A stretch of 64,000 bases of DNA from Vibrio atypicus. Its GTDB lineage: Bacteria > Pseudomonadota > Gammaproteobacteria > Enterobacterales > Vibrionaceae. Below the pieces are notes generated by a model, which was not told the origin of the DNA, made no database searches, and saw only the letters and a list, made by a program, of their open reading frames with translations. Each line of letters starts with the position of its first letter. Position 1 is the stretch's first letter. Where the stretch lies: positions 419,831 to 483,830 of the forward strand of contig NZ_BLID01000002.1 in assembly GCF_009811315.1 (NCBI RefSeq). The letters are read 5' to 3'. Below are positions 56,669 to 64,000 of the stretch, in pieces. The position numbers and the translations under genes were made by a program.

Positions 56669-57241
56669 TATTGGATAGTTTTTTTGATTATTGGAATAGA
56701 CTTCAAAATGATGACTTGTCTAACCATTTTGGGGAATAGACAATATTTTATAATGTGACCACACCCTAAGTGAGGTTATTGTAAATGTGATGTGAAGTGG
56801 CTGTAATCAAAACTTTGGCGCAGCGTCTTTATTTTGGCATAAGACTTTGGTCGTAAAGGACGCTAAAAAATAACCGTTGCAATCGATGTTTCAATAGTTA
56901 TGATGATTTGGTCTTTATTTTGAAGGCAACTAGCATAGGACTTGCTATTTCGTATTAAAGGAATGTCTAGCTGTATTGGACACCTCAATGATTTTCAAAA
57001 TTACTACACCCATTCTTGAGCCCACTGAAGGGTCGCCACACCACGCAAACTCTAACTCAATTTCAATTGCTTCAATAAAAGCATTCTGCTTGTTCTCTTC
57101 TGCTTCGTCTTTTTCTTTCTTCGCTTATCTATCTCGCGGTTTCTTTTTTAAACCTCGCTATTCCTATTATTTTTGATTGTTAGCCTTAGCGCTAGGCACG
57201 CGCACATCTATTAAAAATTAATCAAAAAGAATACGGAAACT
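56669..57241 (+). other. 573-base region with a long tyrP leader
   Basis: Between the chemoreceptor (minus) and tyrP (plus). The first part (56669-56960) is ordinary AT-rich promoter sequence. From about 57045 to 57175 the plus strand is very rich in C and T and poor in G, and it encodes a Phe/Tyr/Ser-rich reading frame (see 56988). After that ORF stop (57174-57176) comes GCCTTAGCGCTAGGC (57183-57197), a short 4-bp hairpin around the palindrome TAGCGCTA, without a T tract. No classical intrinsic terminator and no TyrR box were found. Candidate explanations are leader-peptide attenuation or a Rho rut site. Confidence 0.5.
56988..57176 (+). CDS. candidate leader ORF upstream of tyrP, Phe/Tyr-rich
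   Basis: 62 codons from the ATG at 56988 (an in-frame TTG lies at 56976). The end of the product is rich in aromatic codons: FCLFSSASSFSFFAYLSRGF, then FFKPRYSYYF before TGA, giving eleven Phe and five Tyr in the last 34 codons. The bias follows partly from the pyrimidine-rich DNA. The ribosome-binding site is weak (TTGGA). The gene downstream transports aromatic amino acids, which makes a regulatory leader peptide attractive but unproven. An alternative 18-codon ORF (56963-57019) contains DFQNYY. Low confidence that it is translated. Confidence 0.35.
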   Translation: MIFKITTPILEPTEGSPHHANSNSISIASIKAFCLFSSASSFSFFAYLSRGFFFKPRYSYYF

Positions 57242-58396
57242 ATGAATACAAAACTTCTAGGGAGCTCCCTAATTATTTCTGGCACAGCGCTAGGTGCTGG
57301 CATGCTCGCGATCCCAATGGTTCTTGCGCAATTTGGCCTATTGTTGGGCACATTACTGATGATCTTTATTTGCTTTGGGACAACCTATGCTGCGCTATTG
57401 TTGCTCGAAGCGACCGTAAAATCGGGTGGTGGGTTAGGTTTGAACTCCGTTGCTCGTAAAACTCTAGGTAAAGGGGGACAACTGCTGACGAACGCACTGT
57501 TGTACGCTTTGCTTATTTGCTTGTTAATGGCTTACATTTTGGGGGCGGCTGACTTAGTGACACAGTTGGTTGGTAGCCTAGGATTGCAGCTAACCAATAC
57601 TCAAAGCCAAATCGCGTTTACATTGCTCTCGGGACTCGTTATTACAGGGGGCACAGGCATTATCGATAAGTTAAATCGAGGTCTGTTTTTTATTATGATC
57701 GCCAGCTTAACGGCCACGTTACTGTTTTTGCTGCCAGATTTTAGCTCAGAGAACATAAGCCGTATCATCAATGATGACTACATTGATTTGATAAAAACTA
57801 GCGCGGTACTGTTTACTAGCTTTGGTTTTATGGTGGTGATTCCATCACTAGTGACATACAACCATGAAGCAACGGATAAACAGCTTCGCAATATGGTCAT
57901 TGTTGGTTCTCTGATCCCTTTAGCTTGCTATCTATGCTGGCTGTTCGCTGTGGTAGGGAATCTTAATCCAGCCCAGTTGGCGAACCTGAAAGGCGTCGGT
58001 GATCTGATCGCTGCATTTGAACATTCGTCTAGCTGGATAGGTACTTTGCTATCAGTGTTTACAGGGCTTGCTTTGTTAACATCCTTTTTTGGTGTGGCGA
58101 TGTCTTTGTTTAATCAAAACCGAGATATGTTTGATCAGAATAAAGTGGTGACTTACGCAATTACATTTGTGTTGCCATTGGTGGGGTCATTGTTTGCTGC
58201 TGATAAGTTCCTTGCTGTACTTGGCTACGCGGGGATCATTCTGGTCTTTTTGGCTGTATTCATTCCGTTGGCAATGGTTTACAAATTGCGTTTAGCGAAT
58301 ACGGAGCAAGAACGTTACACTGCTGAGGGTGGGACACCCATGCTGATTTTCTCATTGGTTTTTGGTAGTTTTCTGCTTGCTTCACAAATGATTTAG
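57242..58396 (+). CDS. tyrP: aromatic amino acid transporter, HAAAP family (TyrP-like)
   Basis: 384 residues with about eleven membrane helices, the fold of the hydroxy/aromatic amino acid permease family (E. coli TyrP 403 residues, Mtr 414). The family N-terminus TALGAGMLAIPMVLAQFG (15-32) and the central NHEATDKQLRNMVIVG block are present. It probably brings tyrosine or tryptophan in by proton symport. Which aromatic acid it prefers cannot be read from the sequence. The unusual leader region suggests regulated expression. A bidirectional terminator follows. Confidence 0.9.
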   Translation: MNTKLLGSSLIISGTALGAGMLAIPMVLAQFGLLLGTLLMIFICFGTTYAALLLLEATVKSGGGLGLNSVARKTLGKGGQLLTNALLYALLICLLMAYILGAADLVTQLVGSLGLQLTNTQSQIAFTLLSGLVITGGTGIIDKLNRGLFFIMIASLTATLLFLLPDFSSENISRIINDDYIDLIKTSAVLFTSFGFMVVIPSLVTYNHEATDKQLRNMVIVGSLIPLACYLCWLFAVVGNLNPAQLANLKGVGDLIAAFEHSSSWIGTLLSVFTGLALLTSFFGVAMSLFNQNRDMFDQNKVVTYAITFVLPLVGSLFAADKFLAVLGYAGIILVFLAVFIPLAMVYKLRLANTEQERYTAEGGTPMLIFSLVFGSFLLASQMI

Positions 58397-58418
58397 TCCG
58401 TTCGTCATTGAATATAAG

Positions 58419-58447
58419 AAAGGCCGCTAATTGCGGCCTTTTATTTC
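58419..58447. terminator. bidirectional terminator, tyrP / endonuclease gene
   Basis: The stem AAAGGCCGC/GCGGCCTTT with loop TAATT is followed by TATTT on plus and by TTATATTC on minus. Confidence 0.92.
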
Positions 58448-58466
58448 ACTCTATGCTATGTGCTTG

Positions 58467-60074
58467 TTAGTTTCCCCAAATGTGTCCAACAAACTCAGGG
58501 TGATCGATGAATGGGTTACGGTTTCCTTGGAAGTCGAATACCGCTTGGTTGCGTTCACGTTCTTTGGCACTAACAGGATCCTCTTTATGCCAACGCTTTA
58601 GCATTGCTAACAACCAAGGCTCAAATACAGTTGTGTTTGTCCCATCCAATACCGCATCAGAACTCGTGCTATTGTTTTCCCAGTTAGCAATAACGTTTTC
58701 ATAGCGAGTCGCCATGTAGAAGTATGCTCGCGCAAAGTCGCCTTTAAACTCATCGATAGGTTCAAATACGGTTCCATTGTAGCCAAGAGTGGAACTTGCA
58801 GCGCCAAGCTTAGAGCCATTACTAGACACATAAGTAGTACTGCTGACTTCACCAAATGGCCAATTGCTGCGTTTTGCGTTCACGTAACCATCGGTAGCAA
58901 ACAAGTGATGACCATCTGAGTTCATTGGTTCAACTTTTCCACCAAACCAACTTTTCGGGAATGAATGCTCTCGGTTATAACAATCTCCCTCTTTGCTGTA
59001 TTGACCGCATTGGTCCGTCACTTTGACAAAGCTTGTTGTATCGCTACCTTCCGGTTTTTCTGAGTAGACATCAAGAATCGAGCCGTCATTTTCATAATAG
59101 CTATCTATATCTGCCACTTTAACTAAGTTCCAAACCGCTGAGTAACCCTGAGAGGTGTGATTATTGATAATGTTGTACAGCGCGGTCTTTAACTCGTAGC
59201 CTGATTTACCCGAAGCAGCACGGTAGTACTCGTCATCAATAGGAGGTGTGACGCTACCTAGCGTGAATATGGTTGTTTGGCTAGATTGGAATTGGCCACC
59301 GGACGCAAGGGTTTGTTGATTTGCTACCAAGTTGTATGAACCATTACCCGAACCACAACAAATGCCGTCTCCGTAGCTATCTATAATGGTGAACTGATAC
59401 TCACCATCTGCTAGACAGAGATTCTTTTCGTATGTCGTTGAGTTTTCATAGCCTTGGCCAGACTCTACAATAACGGACTGATCATTCTTAATATTCCAAC
59501 TGATCTCCGAGGCGTATTGATCGGTTGTTAAGTTGAATGTTACTTCGTTATTTGCGCAAGTTTCCGTTGGTGGCTGCGCAGAATCTGTAGGAAGGAAACT
59601 GTCTATATAGACATTTTCAGAACCATCAAACCCTGCGATGTCGTAAAAGCGAACGCCGATTTGAATCTCTTTGTTGCTGGTAGCAGTGTAACTGTATGAC
59701 AGAGTTTGCCATTGGTTAGTTTTGCTCGGATCAGAATAGTTCTGATACCCATCAATTAACAGACGAGCTTTAACGTTGCCTTCCGTGTGGTAAACCGAGA
59801 CAGAGAAAGGGTAGGTCTTACCTTGTTCGACGCGGACAGTTTGCAGCAAGTCTGTATTACTTTGTGAACCTGTATTCACAGAGACAAGCCCTGAAAGGCC
59901 CCCAGAGTGGATTTGGTTACTGGAGGGAGAAACAGAGATACCTGAGTCAATGGTTGTCCAGTTTATTGGAGAGTTGCCACTCCATTGCTCAAATCCTCCG
60001 TTAGCGACTTGAGAAAGAGCAGCGGGAGAGCAAAGAAGTGAGAGTAGAGTTAGAGATGTTATTCTTGTTGTCAT
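58467..60074 (-). CDS. secreted endonuclease I with carbohydrate-binding-like N-terminal domains
   Basis: 535 residues from the ATG at 60074 (an ATG four codons earlier lacks a ribosome-binding site). The signal peptide MTTRITSLTLLSLLCSPAALS leads into a galactose-binding/CBM-like jelly-roll (about 20-165, VANGGFEQW, IQIGVRFYDIAGFDGSENVY), a second small domain with the motif DSYGDGICCGSGNGSY (about 233-248), and the C-terminal endonuclease I domain. The active-site block NREHSFPKSWFGG (about 367) and SDGHHLF fit the EndA/NucM/Vvn His-metal finger. It likely degrades extracellular DNA, for nutrient use or biofilm release. Single gene. Confidence 0.92.
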   Translation of the reverse strand: MTTRITSLTLLSLLCSPAALSQVANGGFEQWSGNSPINWTTIDSGISVSPSSNQIHSGGLSGLVSVNTGSQSNTDLLQTVRVEQGKTYPFSVSVYHTEGNVKARLLIDGYQNYSDPSKTNQWQTLSYSYTATSNKEIQIGVRFYDIAGFDGSENVYIDSFLPTDSAQPPTETCANNEVTFNLTTDQYASEISWNIKNDQSVIVESGQGYENSTTYEKNLCLADGEYQFTIIDSYGDGICCGSGNGSYNLVANQQTLASGGQFQSSQTTIFTLGSVTPPIDDEYYRAASGKSGYELKTALYNIINNHTSQGYSAVWNLVKVADIDSYYENDGSILDVYSEKPEGSDTTSFVKVTDQCGQYSKEGDCYNREHSFPKSWFGGKVEPMNSDGHHLFATDGYVNAKRSNWPFGEVSSTTYVSSNGSKLGAASSTLGYNGTVFEPIDEFKGDFARAYFYMATRYENVIANWENNSTSSDAVLDGTNTTVFEPWLLAMLKRWHKEDPVSAKERERNQAVFDFQGNRNPFIDHPEFVGHIWGN

Positions 60075-60244
60075 AATGGTTCTCATTGGATTAAGAAATC
60101 GACCATAAGATAGTTATTTGCGAGGCTTATGGGTTTTAAATAGATCGCATTTCTCAATGTTGTTAATGATACTTTTCATAACTTTATGCTGAGGATCTCA
60201 CAACCAATGTGCGGTATAAGTGGGAATGAAACGAGGTTAGGAGA

Positions 60245-60276
60245 CAAAAAAAGGAGCGCATATGCACTCCTTTTTG
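60245..60276 (-). terminator. intrinsic terminator after sdaA
   Basis: On the minus strand AAAAAGGAG...CTCCTTTTT with internal GCATATGC pairing (one mismatch) is followed by TTTGTC. It ends the sdaC-sdaA transcript. Confidence 0.88.
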
Positions 60277-60292
60277 TAATCAATGGATTGGA

Positions 60293-61654
60293 TTAGCAAA
60301 TAACTTTGATTGCTAGACCACCTTGAGAGGTTTCACGGTATTTTGCGTTCATGTCTTTACCTGTTTCTAGCATGGTTTCAATAACCTTATCTAGAGAAAC
60401 AGTAGGAGCAGAAGAACGACGTAGGGCCATACGAGTTGAGTTGATCGCTTTTACAGCAGCGATACCGTTACGCTCGATACATGGAACCTGAACTTGACCT
60501 GCAACTGGGTCGCAAGTAAGACCTAAGTTGTGTTCCATTGCGATTTCAGCCGCCATACATACTTGCTCTGGGCTACCACCCATAAGCTCGGCAAGGCCAG
60601 CCGCTGCCATAGAACACGCTACGCCAACTTCACCCTGACAGCCAACCTCTGCGCCAGAGATTGAAGCGTTACGCTTGTATAGACCACCGATTGCACCAGA
60701 AGCTGCAAAGTAACGGATGTAATCTTTTTCTGTTACTGTTTGGATGAACTTATCGTAGTACGCAAGAACCGCTGGAATGATGCCACACGCACCATTTGTT
60801 GGTGCCGTTACAACGCGACCGCCTGCTGCGTTCTCTTCGTTTACAGCAAACGCAAACATGTTTACCCAGTCAACCACAGACATTGGATCGTTAGTGGTTT
60901 TTTCAGAGGTTAGCAATTGTTGGCGTAGAGCGGCTGCACGACGAGGCACACGTAGAGGCCCAGGAAGAATACCTTCAGTATTCATACCACGGTCCATACA
61001 CTCGCGCATGGTTTTCCAAATATTCGCAAAGTAAGTACGAGACTCTTCATCAGAGTGAAGTGCCGCTTGGTTTTTCATTACTAGCGTGCTGATAGAAAGA
61101 CCGTTCTCTTTACATTGGTTCACTAGCTCTTCTGCTGTTGTGAATTCGTAAGGAGATTTGATCGGGTTTTCTTCTTCTTTGCCGAAATGTTCTTCATCAA
61201 CGATGAAGCCACCGCCGATAGAGTAATAGGTTTTCGAGTACACGTTTTCATCGCCGATCCACGCGTGGATCTGCATGCCGTTTTCATGTAGCTCAAGGTT
61301 GGTTGTATGGAAGTTCATACCACCATCTTTCGGGAACGATACTGTATGGCAATGCATGCCAACAGGAAGGCGCTCAGTTTCTTCTACGCGAGCAATGAAG
61401 CCCGGAATAGAATCGATATCTACTTTCTCAGGAGTGTTGCCTGCAAGACCCATGATGATGGCGATATCTGTGTGGTGACCTTTCCCTGTCAGTGATAATG
61501 ATCCATATACGTCTACGGTAATTTTATCAATGTCGCGCAATTTTCCCATTGAACGTAAATCATCAATAAATTCTTTACCCGCTTTCATTGGGCCTACAGT
61601 GTGAGAGCTTGAAGGACCAACGCCGATCTTATAGATGTCAAAAACACTAATCAT
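60293..61654 (-). CDS. sdaA: L-serine ammonia-lyase, iron-sulfur type
   Basis: 453 residues, one fewer than E. coli SdaA. It deaminates L-serine to pyruvate and ammonia. N-terminal GVGPSSSHTVGPMKAG (about 12-27) and the substrate-binding SGAEVGCQGEVGVACSMAAAG near 330 are typical, as are LTCDPVAGQVQVPCIERNG (about 375), containing Cys ligands of the [4Fe-4S] cluster. The serine transporter gene lies upstream on the same strand, separated by a hairpin, so uptake and breakdown of serine are linked here. Confidence 0.96.
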   Translation of the reverse strand: MISVFDIYKIGVGPSSSHTVGPMKAGKEFIDDLRSMGKLRDIDKITVDVYGSLSLTGKGHHTDIAIIMGLAGNTPEKVDIDSIPGFIARVEETERLPVGMHCHTVSFPKDGGMNFHTTNLELHENGMQIHAWIGDENVYSKTYYSIGGGFIVDEEHFGKEEENPIKSPYEFTTAEELVNQCKENGLSISTLVMKNQAALHSDEESRTYFANIWKTMRECMDRGMNTEGILPGPLRVPRRAAALRQQLLTSEKTTNDPMSVVDWVNMFAFAVNEENAAGGRVVTAPTNGACGIIPAVLAYYDKFIQTVTEKDYIRYFAASGAIGGLYKRNASISGAEVGCQGEVGVACSMAAAGLAELMGGSPEQVCMAAEIAMEHNLGLTCDPVAGQVQVPCIERNGIAAVKAINSTRMALRRSSAPTVSLDKVIETMLETGKDMNAKYRETSQGGLAIKVIC

Positions 61655-61672
61655 ATCGATTACCTCAAAAGA

Positions 61673-61700
61673 AAGCCTCCCAGGGGGATAAGGGAGGCTT
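61673..61700 (-). terminator. hairpin between sdaC and sdaA
   Basis: On the minus strand the stem AAGCCTCCC/GGGAGGCTT (61673-61681 with 61692-61700) is followed by TCTTTTGAGG. It lies between the sdaC stop and the sdaA start, so it may partly end transcription and set the ratio of the two products. Confidence 0.75.
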
Positions 61701-61751
61701 ATTTATTATCGTTATATTCTTTGTTTAATCAGACTTTATAAAGTCGTGAGA

Positions 61752-63005
61752 TTAAAGAGCGCCGTAGATTACAGAACTAATTGCCGCAAGACCACAGATA
61801 GTTGTGAAAATCTGAACAGGTGCAGAAGTTTTGTACTTAGCCATTGCTGGTACTTTTTGCATCGCGAATACAGGCATTAGGAATAGGATTGCCGCAATCA
61901 TTGGCGCGCCCATTGTTTCAATCATACCTAGGATGCTTGGGTTAACTACTGCAACGATCCAAGTTGTGATAACGATGAAGATAAGAGAAGCTTTTTCGAT
62001 TTTGCTTACCGGCGCTGCTGAGCGAGATTTCACTAGACCAACTAGACCTTCGTGAGCACCAAGGAAGTGACCAAAGTAGCTAGAAGTAATCGCTGCGAAT
62101 GCCACTAGTGGACCCATGTAAGAGATCAGTGGAGATTCGTGAACGTTCGCTAGGTAAGAAAGAACAGAGATGTTTTGCTCTTGCGCCATTGCTAGCTGCT
62201 CTGGAGATAGAGACAGAACAACAGAGAATACGAAGAACATTACAAAACCCATCAGCATCATTGCAGCGCCACCAGTGATAGCGTCAGTTTTCTTAACTGC
62301 ATCATCACCGTATACGCGACGTTGTTCTTTAGAGAACTGAGAAATGATTGGGCTGTGGTTGAAAGAGAACACGATGATTGGAATTGCTAGCCAAACGATA
62401 GCAGGCATTGCAGACCAGTCTGGTGCTACAGACACCATTGAGCTGTTCCAATCTGGGATTAGGAAGAAAGAAAGAGCAAGTAGGATAGCAACCAATGGGT
62501 AAACCATTGCTGATGTTGCTTTAAGCATTAGCTCTTTACCAAAAACCACGCCTGCTGTCATCGCAAGAATAAGCGCGCCAGAAAGTAGTGGACGTGGAAT
62601 AGATTCCATACCCATTTGGTTAACTAGGAAAGAATCAACCGTGTTTGTGATACCAACACCGTAGATCAGAACGATTGGGTAGATAGCGAAGAAGTAAGCG
62701 AAAGTAATAAGGTTTGCGCCAGTCTTACCAAAATGTTCTTCAACAGTGTCAGTGATATCAGCTTCAGGGTTTTTCGCAGAAAGTACGAAACGAGCAAGAG
62801 ATTTGTGTGCGAACCAAGTCATTGGTGCCGCGATTAGAGCAAGGATAACTAATGGCCAGAAACCGCCAGCACCCGCTTTAATTGGAAGGAAAAGTACACC
62901 AGCACCTACCGCAGTACCGAAAAGTGACAGACACCAGGTGAAGTCCTTGTAAGTAAACTTACTAGGAGATTGTGCGGACGAAGCCGCAGAAGTAGTAGTA
63001 TTCAT
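61752..63005 (-). CDS. sdaC: serine/threonine transporter SdaC (HAAAP/STP family)
   Basis: 417 residues with about eleven membrane helices. TAVGAGVLFLPIKAGAGGFW (31-50) is the conserved first membrane region of the STP subgroup, followed by ALIAAPMTWFAHKSLARFV and FSFNHSPIISQFSK (about 213-226), typical of SdaC/TdcC-like serine or threonine/H+ symporters. Upstream of sdaA, it imports L-serine for deamination. The ATG at 63005 has a weak ribosome-binding site. About 290 bases of AT-rich leader and promoter sequence lie upstream of it, shared with the NUDIX gene's 3' side; no known operator recognised. Confidence 0.95.
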   Translation of the reverse strand: MNTTTSAASSAQSPSKFTYKDFTWCLSLFGTAVGAGVLFLPIKAGAGGFWPLVILALIAAPMTWFAHKSLARFVLSAKNPEADITDTVEEHFGKTGANLITFAYFFAIYPIVLIYGVGITNTVDSFLVNQMGMESIPRPLLSGALILAMTAGVVFGKELMLKATSAMVYPLVAILLALSFFLIPDWNSSMVSVAPDWSAMPAIVWLAIPIIVFSFNHSPIISQFSKEQRRVYGDDAVKKTDAITGGAAMMLMGFVMFFVFSVVLSLSPEQLAMAQEQNISVLSYLANVHESPLISYMGPLVAFAAITSSYFGHFLGAHEGLVGLVKSRSAAPVSKIEKASLIFIVITTWIVAVVNPSILGMIETMGAPMIAAILFLMPVFAMQKVPAMAKYKTSAPVQIFTTICGLAAISSVIYGAL

Positions 63006-63295
63006 TTTGTGATACTCATTTTTGGGAACAGGAAATAAGTCAGGTGCAATTTTGCAGAAAAATCTTGCACAAAAAATAGATCTAAATCATGAATTGATAT
63101 GACTTATAACATGATATGTCAAAAAGGAGTTTTTGGTCACGAAAATACCGTGCCACTAGTGATTTATGCTAATCCGTGATATTAGTTTTTCTAATATTGC
63201 TATTGCAAAGTTAGTTATGCGTTCCGAGTAAACGTTTGCTTTATTGATAGAGAATTAAACTAATGTGAATAAAACTTGGTCAACCTGTTATTCTA

Positions 63296-63904
63296 TTAAC
63301 ATTGATGCATAATATGATTTTGCATGGCGTGTATGATTTGTGCAGTCATTCCCCAAATAAAATGGTTTTTATATGAAAGACCAAACACACGATGAGTGTG
63401 ACTTGAGAACTGAAATTGCTGGCTACGCAGTCGTGATTGATCAAACACAATGGAGGCTGGCACTTCAAACACTTCATCGACTTCATTTTTATCGATTGTG
63501 ATTTGATAGTCTTCATCGATAAACGCAAGAAAAGGTGTGACACTGAACTTACTGATGGTCACTAGCTCTGGCATCTGACCAAAGATAGAGATCTCTTCAC
63601 GACTTATGCCTATTTCTTCGTAAGTCTCTCTCAGCGCTGTATTTGAAAGTGAAACATCCTCAGATTCAAATTTTCCACCAGGAAAGCTTACTTGCCCAGG
63701 GTGATGACGCAAATGGTGGGCTCTTTTCGTGAAGATAATATTTAAGCCCGTTGACCTTTCAACAAATCCGATAAGGACTGACGCCTTACGAAGATCATTC
63801 TTTGCAAGATGAGAGACGCGTTTTAGCGCTTCATGGTGGTAATCTACAGGTTGGTTAAGTTGAAAGTTCTGGATTAATCGATTTTTATTGAACTCTGACA
63901 GCAC
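63296..63904 (-). CDS. nudL: NUDIX CoA pyrophosphatase
   Basis: 202 residues from a GTG at 63904 preceded by TGGAG five bases upstream; the alternative ATG at 63949 gives 217 residues but has no ribosome-binding site. The NUDIX box GGKFESEDVSLSNTALRETY continues EEIG (about 76-99) and the CoA-pyrophosphatase signature LRHHPGQVSFPGG precedes it (about 67-80). E. coli NudL (YeaB) hydrolyses CoA to 3',5'-ADP and phosphopantetheine. Its start is near the right edge; no gene is visible beyond it in the window. Confidence 0.93.
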   Translation of the reverse strand: MLSEFNKNRLIQNFQLNQPVDYHHEALKRVSHLAKNDLRKASVLIGFVERSTGLNIIFTKRAHHLRHHPGQVSFPGGKFESEDVSLSNTALRETYEEIGISREEISIFGQMPELVTISKFSVTPFLAFIDEDYQITIDKNEVDEVFEVPASIVFDQSRLRSQQFQFSSHTHRVFGLSYKNHFIWGMTAQIIHAMQNHIMHQC

Positions 63905-64000
63905 GATAACTCCATGTCTTAATTTGAAAAACGGTTTTTTATGACTCATGCTTTTATTTATCTAATATACAGCAAGGATAGCTCAAATTATGAAAGGAAT

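Noticed and set aside
56963..57019. 18-codon ORF (ends NYYTHS) as the true tyrP leader peptide.
   Set aside because: AAAGG is only one base from its ATG, too close for a normal ribosome-binding site. Kept only as an alternative in the tyrP leader finding.
63006..63295. Possible CRP or FNR sites upstream of sdaC.
   Set aside because: Some TGTGA- and TTGAT-like half sites occur, but no complete palindrome of the correct spacing was seen.

Overview
The window reads as chromosomal DNA of a gammaproteobacterium of the genus Vibrio or a close relative. Evidence: a trpE-G-D-CF-B-A operon with a TrpR operator and trpL attenuator of enteric type, trpG unfused from trpD, the rnm-yciO-rluB block divergent from trp, a chemoreceptor, HD-GYP and GGDEF proteins, DUF3392 and DUF2797 proteins, and an sdaC-sdaA pair. 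Gene density is high. I see no rRNA, tRNA, insertion sequence, prophage, CRISPR array or integron. No gene looks frameshifted; only the TerB-like gene at the left edge is cut by the window.

Layout. 0-10 kb: a minus-strand trio (small acidic protein, cytoplasmic PhoD-like phosphatase, TerB-like protein), a MipA/OmpV-like outer-membrane protein, the helicase HrpA, two tandem paralogous small outer-membrane barrels and the HNH protein YajD. 10-16.5 kb: a solute-binding protein, a DsbA-like CSWC protein, a ClpP-fold lipoprotein, a dicarboxylate/amino-acid symporter, and a three-gene plus-strand operon of unassigned function whose first two products resemble phage O/P-type replication proteins. 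16.5-23.7 kb: the whole tryptophan operon with leader, attenuator and promoter/operator. 23.7-33.5 kb: rnm, yciO, rluB, a coiled-coil membrane protein divergent from a response regulator, a glutathione transferase, two small exported proteins, and cydDC with a Fur-like box. 33.5-42 kb: trxB, a dioxygenase/PLP-enzyme pair, a DUF2797 protein, a diguanylate cyclase, sanA, a DUF3392 protein and malic enzyme. 42-53.3 kb: an HrpB-like helicase, several envelope proteins, aspC, a VWA lipoprotein, an HD-GYP phosphodiesterase, a MocR-type regulator and two paralogous small proteins sharing a YYWHPDWLHIAED core. 53.4-64 kb: asnS with a structured leader, a chemoreceptor with a CxxCH motif, an aromatic amino-acid transporter behind an unusual pyrimidine-rich leader, a secreted endonuclease I, sdaC-sdaA, and a NUDIX CoA pyrophosphatase.

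Connected functions. Amino-acid metabolism dominates: tryptophan synthesis, aspC, tyrP, serine uptake and deamination, asnS. Redox and respiration appear as cydDC, trxB, the glutathione transferase and the DsbA-like protein. Cyclic-di-GMP turnover has one cyclase and one phosphodiesterase. Most transcription units end in readable intrinsic terminators, many of them bidirectional between convergent genes, so operon borders are fairly clear.

The most worthwhile leads are the O/P-like three-gene operon, the leader upstream of tyrP, the nested terminator-like hairpin in front of asnS, the 2OG-Fe dioxygenase/class V aminotransferase-like pair, and the CxxCH chemoreceptor. Functions are inferred from motifs read by eye; no database search was run.
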